DNA of 6,564 nt. Origin: Actinomycetes bacterium (GTDB lineage Bacteria; Actinomycetota; Actinomycetes; Propionibacteriales; Propionibacteriaceae). The notes under the pieces were generated by a model, which had not been told where the DNA came from, did no database searches, and was given only the letters and a program-made list of their open reading frames with translations. Position 1 is the first letter of the stretch. Each line of letters begins with the position of its first letter. The position numbers were made by a program, and so were the translations under genes. The stretch covers positions 1 to 6,564 of the forward strand of contig JAEWIK010000324.1 of the NCBI GenBank assembly GCA_023387135.1, given 5' to 3'. Below, one piece after another: positions 1 to 5,222 of the stretch.

Positions 1-443
1 AGCTGGAAGAGGTCCCTGTCCCCGGTGACGACGTCCACCGGACCGTCCCAGCGCGCCGTGAGCGTCCCTATCACGTCGTCGGCCTCGTAGCCGTCGGCGC
101 CTATCACCGCCAGCCCGGTGGCTCCCAGCACCTCACGGATGAGCGGCACCTGAGCCTGCAGCAGTTCGGGAACCACCTCCACGTCGTCGTGGGCCACCCG
201 ATGCGCCTTGTAGGACGGCAGCAGCTCGACCCGCCACGCCGGCCGCCACGAGTTGTCCCAGCAGCACGCGAGGTGGGTGGGGGAGTAGTCGCCGACGAAC
301 TTGGCGATGAAGTCCAGCAGCCCGCGGACGGCGTTGACCGGCCTGCCGTCCGGCGATTTGAGCGTGTCGGGGAGGCCGTAGAAGGCCCTGAAGTAGAGCG
401 ACGCTGTGTCGAGCAGCATGAGCCGGGGTGGGCGTGCTTCCAT
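1..443 (-). CDS. 5'-3' exonuclease, N-terminal part (runs off left edge)
   Basis: This is a stand-alone homologue of the 5'-nuclease domain of DNA polymerase I (PIN/FEN-like superfamily), which removes 5' flaps or RNA primers using bound divalent metal ions. About 147 residues are visible; the C-terminal half, including the helix-hairpin-helix DNA-binding region, lies beyond the window. Metal-ligand motifs are in the expected order: D12 in MLLDTASLYFRAFYG, D63 in CCWDNSWRP, the basic SYKAHR patch at 77-82, GYEADDVIG with E120, D122 and D123, and TGDRDLFQL with D142 and D144. These motifs leave little doubt about the family. The start is uncertain: ATG at 443 is used, but an in-frame ATG at 452 would add three residues, and neither has a convincing Shine-Dalgarno. 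The actinobacterial family, as in M. tuberculosis Rv2090, begins only a few residues before the first Asp motif, which suits either. It is divergent from lnt. Confidence 0.9.
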   Translation of the reverse strand, partial: MEARPPRLMLLDTASLYFRAFYGLPDTLKSPDGRPVNAVRGLLDFIAKFVGDYSPTHLACCWDNSWRPAWRVELLPSYKAHRVAHDDVEVVPELLQAQVPLIREVLGATGLAVIGADGYEADDVIGTLTARWDGPVDVVTGDRDLFQ

Positions 444-551
444 GCCGACCATCGTGCCAGCCGGTGCCTCACAGGGCGAGGACGACGGTGCCCGCCCGCC
501 CGACCGGCGTGTTCTGGGCGGCGCGCGGCGAGTCGGGCTCCGGTGGCTGGC

Positions 552-557
552 TATGCT
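552..557 (+). promoter_or_regulatory. candidate -10 element for lnt (TATGCT)
   Basis: TATGCT matches the actinobacterial TANNNT -10 pattern and ends 7 bases before an in-frame GTG at 565. That is the spacing expected if transcription starts at or next to that codon, giving a leaderless mRNA. No convincing -35 box is seen at 16-18 bases upstream. The hexamer overlaps the competing ATG start at 553, so the two start models exclude each other. Inference only. Confidence 0.35.
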
Positions 558-2091
558 CGCCCTCGTGATTGAGCGGGTGGCCGGGCTGCACCTCGGGCTG
601 CGGGTGGCCCTTGCGCTCTGCTTCGGCATCGTCGCCGCGCTCGGCTTCGAGCCCTACGCCTGGTGGCCGCTGTTGTTCCCCGGGGTCGCAGGGCTCTCCC
701 TGCTGGCCCTCGGCACCCGGCGGCTGTGGCAGGCGCTGCTCATCGGCCTCGGCTACGGGCTGGGGTACATGGGGCTCGGCCTGGACTGGATGGCGGCGAT
801 CTTTCTCGAGGCGCTGGTGGGCATCGTGCTGGCCACGGCGTTGTTCTACGTCCTGCTGGCGGGGCTGATCCACCTGCTGCGCAAGCTGCCGTGGTGGCAG
901 GTCCCCGTCGCCTGCTGCTGGGTGCTCGTCGAGGCCATCGTGTCGCGCTGGCCGTTCGACGGCTTCGGCTGGATGCGCCTCGGCTACACCATGGTGGACA
1001 CGCCGCTGAACGGGCTCTACCCGGTCGTCGGCGTCGTGGGGGTGACCTTCGCCGTCGCCCTGCTGGCCCAGTTCCTGCTGTGGCTCGCCGATCGCAGGGG
1101 CTGGCTGCCGCTGACCGCGACAGCGCTCGTCGTCGTGCTGCTCGGCGCCGTGGCCTGGGCGGGCGGCAGGGTGCCGACGGCGCCCGTCGCCGGCGACGCT
1201 GTCAGGATCGGCTGGGTCCAGGGCGGCGCCCCCGGAGGCGGCGTCTACGGCATCGGTCCCGCCAGGACGACCACCAAGAGCCACCTCGCCGGCACCGTCG
1301 CGCTCATGGACGAGGTGCAGGCAGGACGGCAGCCGCGTCCCGACTTCATCGTGTGGCCGGAGAACGGCACCGACATGGACCCGTACAAGGACGCCGAGAC
1401 CGGCTCGTACGTCAAGAAGGCCCTGCAGGTGGCGGGCGTCCCGATCTTCGCCGGCACCATCCTCGACGGCCCCGGCAAGGGCGAACGGCAGACCGCCTCG
1501 CTGTGGCTCGACCCCGAGCGCGGCGAACTCACCCGCTACACCAAGCGGGGGATAGTGCCGTTCGGCGAATGGGTGCCCTACCGCGACCTGCTGCTGCCGC
1601 TCGTCCCCGAACTCGCCTACGTCGGGCCGCAGTCGATCCCCGGCACCGAACCGGGGGTCGTGAAGGTGAAGGTGGGCGGGGAGCCGCTCGCCCTCGGCGT
1701 GATGATCTGCTACGACGTCTCGTTCGACTCCTACAGCTACGACACGATCCGCTACGGCGGCCAGGTGCTGGTCGTGCAGAGCAGCAACGCGATGTACCAG
1801 GGGACCGGCCAGATCGACCAGCAGTTCGCGATGACCCGCGCCCGCGCGGCCGAGCTGCGGCGGGAGATCCTCGTCGTCACCACCAGCGGCGTCTCGGGCC
1901 TGATCCTCCCCGACGGCTCGGTGAGTTGGTCGGTGACCACTCCCGGGGCCGCGACGGGCGTCGTGACGCTGCCGCGCCGGGCGGGGTTGACCCCCGTCGT
2001 GAGCGTCGCACCGGTGCTTGAGGCGGGGCTCGCGGCGCTCGGGCTGCTGGCAGTGCTTGGTTCGGCGCTTTGGCGCCGTGCGGCACAATGA
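553..2091 (+). CDS. lnt: apolipoprotein N-acyltransferase (Lnt)
   Basis: Lnt is a membrane enzyme that transfers an acyl chain from phospholipid to the N-terminal cysteine of diacylated lipoproteins, the last step of lipoprotein maturation. The protein is about 512 residues, the same size as E. coli Lnt. It has roughly six hydrophobic segments in the first 210 residues, a nitrilase-like domain from about 217 (VRIGWVQ) to about 475, and one C-terminal membrane segment. The catalytic triad is visible: E270 in FIVWPENG, K331 in RYTKRGIVPFGEW (with the second conserved Glu, E339), and C386 in MICYDVSF. The residue two after the Cys is Asp388, where E. coli has Glu. The start is unsure: ATG 553 has GGTGG six bases upstream, but a leaderless GTG at 565 (508 residues) is a real alternative, and the frame stays open further upstream. 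It is the first gene of the lnt-ppm1-fxsA unit. In M. tuberculosis this domain is the N-terminal half of Ppm1. Confidence 0.93.
   Translation: MLALVIERVAGLHLGLRVALALCFGIVAALGFEPYAWWPLLFPGVAGLSLLALGTRRLWQALLIGLGYGLGYMGLGLDWMAAIFLEALVGIVLATALFYVLLAGLIHLLRKLPWWQVPVACCWVLVEAIVSRWPFDGFGWMRLGYTMVDTPLNGLYPVVGVVGVTFAVALLAQFLLWLADRRGWLPLTATALVVVLLGAVAWAGGRVPTAPVAGDAVRIGWVQGGAPGGGVYGIGPARTTTKSHLAGTVALMDEVQAGRQPRPDFIVWPENGTDMDPYKDAETGSYVKKALQVAGVPIFAGTILDGPGKGERQTASLWLDPERGELTRYTKRGIVPFGEWVPYRDLLLPLVPELAYVGPQSIPGTEPGVVKVKVGGEPLALGVMICYDVSFDSYSYDTIRYGGQVLVVQSSNAMYQGTGQIDQQFAMTRARAAELRREILVVTTSGVSGLILPDGSVSWSVTTPGAATGVVTLPRRAGLTPVVSVAPVLEAGLAALGLLAVLGSALWRRAAQ
2063..2078 (+). other. short perfect hairpin at the lnt 3' end
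   Basis: CGGCGC and GCGCCG form a 6-base-pair GC-only stem closed by the four-base loop TTTG. It lies in the last codons of lnt, 9 bases before the first possible ppm1 ATG (2088) and 48 bases before the preferred one (2127). It has no T-tract, so it does not resemble an intrinsic terminator. It could modulate translation re-initiation at the lnt/ppm1 junction, but short GC stems are common by chance at this base composition. Confidence 0.3.
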
Positions 2092-2116
2092 GAGATGCCC
2101 GTTTCGTCCAACCGAT

Positions 2117-2120
2117 GGAG
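2117..2120 (+). promoter_or_regulatory. ribosome binding site deciding the ppm1 start
   Basis: GGAG lies six bases upstream of ATG 2127. This is the best Shine-Dalgarno among the possible ppm1 starts and favours 2127 over the upstream ATG codons at 2088 and 2115 and the TTG at 2070. Confidence 0.6.
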
Positions 2121-2126
2121 TTTCCG

Positions 2127-2897
2127 ATGACCGATCCCGCGGCATCACTCGACCGCGTCCTGGTCATCATCCCCACCTACAACGAGGCAGAGAACGTCGG
2201 GCCGATCACCGCGAGACTGCGGGCCGCCGTGCCCCAGGCGGACATCCTGATCGCCGACGACAACTCCCCGGACGGAACCGGCGCCCTCGCCGACGAGCTC
2301 GCGGCCGCCGACGACCACATCAAGGTGCTCCACCGCGCCGGGAAGCAGGGGTTGGGCGCCGCCTACCTCGCTGGTTTCGACTGGGGCCTGCAGCGCGGCT
2401 ACGACGTCCTGGTCGAACACGACGCCGACGGCTCGCACCGTCCCGAGCAGCTCCCCGCGCTGCTGGAACGCCTCAAGACCGCGGACGTGGTGAAGGGCTC
2501 GCGGTGGGTCAAGGGCGGCCGCGTCGTGAACTGGCCGTTCACGCGGGAGTTGCTGTCGCGGGGCGGCAACCTGTGGGTGAAGTTCTGGCTGGGCCTGCCC
2601 GTCGCCGACGCGACCGGCGGATTAGCGGCGTGGCGAGCCACGACGCTGCGTGGAATGGAGCTCTCCGGGGTACAGGCAGCGGGGTACGGATTCCAGGTCG
2701 ACCTCGCCTGGCGGGCCGTGAAGAACGGCTTCACCGTCGCCGAGGTACCCATCGAATTCGAGGACCGAAAGTACGGAGAATCGAAGATGAGCCAGAGGAT
2801 CGTCATCGAGGCGATGCTGCTCACGACGAGGTGGGGCATCGCGCACAGGTTCAACCAATTGCGAGGCAGGTTCGCTCCGAAGCGGGTGCCGGCATGA
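2127..2897 (+). CDS. ppm1: polyprenol monophosphomannose synthase (dolichol-phosphate mannosyltransferase, GT2 family)
   Basis: This enzyme transfers mannose from GDP-mannose to polyprenyl phosphate on the cytoplasmic face of the membrane. In actinobacteria the product is the mannose donor for lipomannan/lipoarabinomannan extension and protein O-mannosylation. The protein is about 256 residues and is a single GT2 domain with no obvious membrane segment. Visible motifs are VLVIIPTYNEAENV (about 11-24), ADDNSPDGT with D44/D45, KQGLGAAYLAGF, HDADGSHRPEQ with the metal-binding D99-x-D101, VKGSRWVKGG, DATGGLAAWRA, GYGFQVDLAW (186-195) and EDRKYGESKMS. Together these identify a DPM1-like synthase. 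ATG 2127 is chosen for its GGAG site. Starting at ATG 2088 would add 13 residues (MRDARFVQPMEFP) and overlap the lnt stop by four bases. Membrane association probably depends on the separately encoded Lnt, because in M. tuberculosis the two are one polypeptide (Rv2051c); that is inference from the family. Confidence 0.92.
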   Translation: MTDPAASLDRVLVIIPTYNEAENVGPITARLRAAVPQADILIADDNSPDGTGALADELAAADDHIKVLHRAGKQGLGAAYLAGFDWGLQRGYDVLVEHDADGSHRPEQLPALLERLKTADVVKGSRWVKGGRVVNWPFTRELLSRGGNLWVKFWLGLPVADATGGLAAWRATTLRGMELSGVQAAGYGFQVDLAWRAVKNGFTVAEVPIEFEDRKYGESKMSQRIVIEAMLLTTRWGIAHRFNQLRGRFAPKRVPA

Positions 2898-3379
2898 GCG
2901 CCGCCGGACGTCCGGCACGCCAGCGCCGCCCGCTGCTGATGTGGTCGCTGGTCGCGGCCTTCATCCTCACGCCGATCATCGAGGTGTGGCTCCTGGTCAC
3001 CGTCGGCGGCTGGATCGGCCTGTGGCCGACCATCGGCCTGCTCATCATCAGCGCCGCGCTGGGAGCGTGGCTGACGCGCCGGGAGGGCAGCCGCGCGTGG
3101 AGTGCCCTCGTCGAGGCCATGCAGGGCGGCAAGCTGCCGACCGGCAGGCTGGCCGACGCGGCGCTCGTGCTGGTGGGCGGCATCCTGCTCATGGTGCCCG
3201 GGTTCTTCAGCGACGTCGTGGGGCTGGTGTTCCTGCTGCCCGCGACCCGTCCGCTGGTGCGACGGGTGATCGGCTTCATCGTGGCGCGGCACACCGCCGT
3301 CACCAAGCCCGCCACGACCGTCATCCGCGGTGAGGTCATCGAGGTGGGCATCGAGGACGGCCGCGGCGGCAGCCGTTAG
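2894..3379 (+). CDS. fxsA: FxsA family membrane protein
   Basis: This is a small integral membrane protein of 161 residues. The E. coli member, FxsA, relieves F-plasmid exclusion of phage T7 when overproduced; its normal cellular role is not established. After a basic N-terminus (RPARQRR) come about four hydrophobic segments, near 15-37, 41-60, 87-101 and 104-118. Family motifs are visible: TPIIEVW with E30, TRREGSRAW (61-69), KLPTGRLADAALVLVGG, and the hallmark VPGFFSDVVGLVFLLPATRP (101-120). A cytoplasmic-looking hydrophilic tail (VIRGEVIEVGIEDG) closes the protein. The start ATG overlaps the ppm1 stop as ATGA, with only a weak GGGTG five bases upstream, so translational coupling is likely. 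Its partnership with lnt/ppm1 recalls the M. tuberculosis locus, where, as I recall, an FxsA-like gene (Rv2053c) lies near ppm1 and rbpA. Confidence 0.92.
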   Translation: MSAAGRPARQRRPLLMWSLVAAFILTPIIEVWLLVTVGGWIGLWPTIGLLIISAALGAWLTRREGSRAWSALVEAMQGGKLPTGRLADAALVLVGGILLMVPGFFSDVVGLVFLLPATRPLVRRVIGFIVARHTAVTKPATTVIRGEVIEVGIEDGRGGSR

Positions 3380-3391
3380 GAGACCGCGGCC
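3359..3391. terminator. GC inverted repeat between convergent fxsA and rbpA (possible bidirectional terminator)
   Basis: GGCCGCGG (3359-3366) pairs perfectly with CCGCGGCC (3384-3391) across a 17-base loop that contains the fxsA stop codon. It occupies the end of fxsA and half of the 20-base gap before the rbpA stop, where a shared terminator would be expected. There is no U-tract on either side, so this is a weak call. A GC-rich stem of this size could be chance. Confidence 0.3.
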
Positions 3392-3399
3392 CCGGCGGG

Positions 3400-3735
3400 T
3401 CAGGTGTTCTCGCCGCGGATCTCTTCCAGGCGCTCGGCCAGGAGATCTTCGAGTTCTTCGATGGAACGGCGCTCGCGCAGCATGTCCCAGTGGGTGCGCG
3501 GCGCCTTCGACTGCTTCACCTCGGGCTCGGCGCCGTCCGAACGCCTGGCGGTCTCACCGCACTTGGGGCACTCCCACTCGGTGGGAAGCTCTGCCTCCTC
3601 GGCGAACACGATCTCGAAGTGATGGCCCTTGGGGCAGTCGAAGCCGACCTGCAGGCGGGGTGCCAGTTCCACTCCCTGCCCGTCGGCAAAGCTCTTCGAT
3701 CCCAGTCCTGACCCTCGTAGTGCTCGATCGGCCAT
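3400..3735 (-). CDS. rbpA: RNA polymerase-binding protein RbpA
   Basis: RbpA is an actinobacteria-specific transcription factor that binds RNA polymerase and group 1/2 sigma factors and promotes open-complex formation; it is also linked to rifampicin tolerance. The 111-residue protein matches the family length. The N-terminal tail (MADRALRGSGLGSKSF) and a core beta domain come first, with a zinc-binding pattern C34-x3-H38 and C56-x2-C59. A basic linker (VKQSKAPR, 73-80) leads to the sigma-interaction domain THWDMLRERRSIEELEDLL, which is nearly diagnostic. The zinc ligands resemble Streptomyces coelicolor RbpA rather than the metal-free M. tuberculosis form. The start is set by AGGAG seven bases upstream. 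It lies 104 bases downstream of the MFS gene on the same strand, converges with fxsA, and has its own SigR-type promoter. Confidence 0.97.
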   Translation of the reverse strand: MADRALRGSGLGSKSFADGQGVELAPRLQVGFDCPKGHHFEIVFAEEAELPTEWECPKCGETARRSDGAEPEVKQSKAPRTHWDMLRERRSIEELEDLLAERLEEIRGENT

Positions 3736-3742
3736 GGTGACG

Positions 3743-3747
3743 CTCCT
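3743..3747 (-). promoter_or_regulatory. rbpA ribosome binding site (AGGAG)
   Basis: On the minus strand AGGAG lies seven bases before the ATG at 3735. It is among the strongest Shine-Dalgarno sites in the window and fixes the rbpA start. Confidence 0.75.
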
Positions 3748-3808
3748 GCCTGTTCCGCTGCTCGTCGACACTTCCACCGTAGTAGCGCGGTCAACGATCA
3801 CAGTGCCT

Positions 3809-3835
3809 AACCGCTGCGGGCGTCCTTCGATTCCC
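3809..3835 (-). promoter_or_regulatory. SigR/SigH-type (redox-stress ECF sigma) promoter of rbpA
   Basis: Reading the minus strand, GGGAAT (3835-3830) is followed by exactly 18 bases and then GTT (3811-3809). This matches the Streptomyces SigR consensus GGAAT-N18-GTT and resembles mycobacterial SigH sites. A start about seven bases downstream would give a 5' untranslated leader of roughly 65 bases before rbpA. The -35 box begins only a few bases after the stop of the upstream MFS gene. In S. coelicolor, rbpA is a known SigR target, which supports the assignment. The match is seen directly; activity is inferred. Confidence 0.75.
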
Positions 3836-3839
3836 GCCG

Positions 3840-5222
3840 TCACACCCTGACGAACTTCGGCAACCTCACCATCAGCAGCAGGACCAGCCCGACGGCCAGG
3901 ACGATCGTGAGCCCGATGATGCCCCAGTAGGTCGCGCCGAACCAGAAGATGAACGCCCCCCACAGCAGCGGCGAGATCCAGCTCGCGACCCGTCCCGTGG
4001 TGGCGTAGAGGCCGAAGATCTCGCCCTGCATGCCCTCGGGCGTGACCCGCGCGAGCAGCCCGCGGCTGGCGGCCTGGGCGGGCCCCACCGCGGCGGAGAG
4101 GATGATGCCGCCGACCCAGAAGACTGTCTTGCCGCCCTCGCGGAAGAAGAACACGAACAGGCAACTCACGACGAGGATGACCAGGGCCGACACGATCACG
4201 GCGCGCGGGCCGAACCTGTCGTCAAGCCTGCCGGCGATGATGGTCGCGACTCCCGCCACGAGGTTCAGCGCGATGCCGAAGATGATGACCTCGCTGGCGC
4301 TGAACCCGAACGCCGCGGTGGCGAGCACCCCGCCGAAGGCGAACACTCCGGCCAGCCCGTCCCGGTAGACGGCGCTGGCGAGCAGGAACCAGAACGTCGG
4401 GCGCGAGGTGTGGAACAGCTTCAGGATGTCCTTCCACAACACCCCGTAGCTGGCGACCAGCCCGACTCGCGGCCGGTCCTCGTGGGCGGGGGATTCAGGG
4501 ACGTTGACCAGGAACGGCAGCGCGAACAGCACCGTCCACACCGCGCAGCCTGCGGCGATGAGCCGGTAGGCGAGGCCACCAGAGACGTCGAGGCCGAACC
4601 AGCCGACCTGGTTGAGCGCGACCACGACCACGAGTGCGACGATGCCGCCGATGTAACCCATGCCCCAGCCGAGGCCGCTGACCCTCCCGATCGTCCTGGG
4701 CGTCGACACCTCGACCAGCATGGCGTTGTAGTTGACCCCGGCTATCTCGGACACGACGGCGCCCAACGCCAGCAGGCCCGCACCCCACCAGAAGTAGACG
4801 GGATCGGCATGGACGAAGAAGAGGCCGAACTGCAGCAGGGCGAGCAGGGCCGTGCAGGCGACGACCCAGCGCTTCTTGTTGCCCTCGGCGTCGGCCCGCT
4901 GGCCGAGGATCGGTGCCAGCAGCAGGATGAGGATGCCGGCGGCGAACGTCACCCAGCCGTAATTGCTGGACAGGTCCGCGAGCCCGAGGCAGTAGGCGGA
5001 ACCCTCGGTGGCGGTGGTCGTGCAGCCGACGTCGCCCGGGTCCTGCGCCGCGATGCCGGGAGCGAGGAAGTTCTTCGAGACCAGGTAGAGCGGCACCCAG
5101 ACGAAGGTGAGGATCACCGAGTTGAACGGCTGGGTCGCCCAGTCCCACAGGGCCCAGGAGAACACCTGCCGCCGCGGCACTGCTGCTCCCGGCGGGGTGG
5201 CCTTCACGGGTGAGGCGCTCAT
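3840..5222 (-). CDS. MFS transporter, Atg22-like (UMF1) family
   Basis: This is a 460-residue integral membrane protein with about 12 hydrophobic segments. The N-terminal signature FSWALWDWATQPFNS (21-35) is typical of the Atg22/UMF1 branch of the major facilitator superfamily. Other features are a loop motif GQRADAEGNKKR (107-118) after the second segment and a matching GRLDDRFGPRA in the C-terminal half. The yeast namesake exports amino acids from the vacuole, but bacterial members are largely uncharacterised, so the substrate is unknown. The first external loop (about 49-87) is unusually long and contains two cysteines, C67 and C78, that could form a disulfide. The ATG start overlaps the stop of the phosphodiesterase gene (ATGA), with GGAAGGAA five bases upstream, so the two genes are co-transcribed and probably translationally coupled. 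No terminator is evident before rbpA. Confidence 0.9.
   Translation of the reverse strand: MSASPVKATPPGAAVPRRQVFSWALWDWATQPFNSVILTFVWVPLYLVSKNFLAPGIAAQDPGDVGCTTTATEGSAYCLGLADLSSNYGWVTFAAGILILLLAPILGQRADAEGNKKRWVVACTALLALLQFGLFFVHADPVYFWWGAGLLALGAVVSEIAGVNYNAMLVEVSTPRTIGRVSGLGWGMGYIGGIVALVVVVALNQVGWFGLDVSGGLAYRLIAAGCAVWTVLFALPFLVNVPESPAHEDRPRVGLVASYGVLWKDILKLFHTSRPTFWFLLASAVYRDGLAGVFAFGGVLATAAFGFSASEVIIFGIALNLVAGVATIIAGRLDDRFGPRAVIVSALVILVVSCLFVFFFREGGKTVFWVGGIILSAAVGPAQAASRGLLARVTPEGMQGEIFGLYATTGRVASWISPLLWGAFIFWFGATYWGIIGLTIVLAVGLVLLLMVRLPKFVRV

Noticed and set aside
104..472. 122-codon minus-strand frame rich in Ser, Thr, Arg and Trp
   Set aside because: It is out of frame with the exonuclease, whose metal-binding motifs are intact in the neighbouring frame.
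444..552. Possible small gene or regulatory RNA in the divergent exonuclease/lnt gap
   Set aside because: I saw no RNA-like stem-loop array and no short frame with a ribosome binding site. The open frames there are run-through of neighbouring coding frames.
663..2021. 452-codon plus-strand frame inside lnt
   Set aside because: An alternative frame of lnt dominated by Arg, Ala, Gly and Pro. It is explained by third-position GC bias.
469..2148. 559-codon open frame on the minus strand, antisense to lnt
   Set aside because: It is rich in Arg, Pro, Gly, His and Gln with no hydrophobic pattern or motif. It is a shadow frame typical of high-GC coding DNA, while the sense strand carries a complete Lnt catalytic triad.
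2415..2435. DADGSH in Ppm1 where many DPM1 proteins have DADLSH
   Set aside because: Both metal-binding aspartates are kept, and Gly at this position is, as far as I recall, common in actinobacterial homologues. I did not treat it as a defect.
3736..4164. Upstream extension of the rbpA frame by 143 codons into the MFS gene
   Set aside because: RbpA has a fixed length of about 111 residues starting MADR, and ATG 3735 has AGGAG at ideal spacing.
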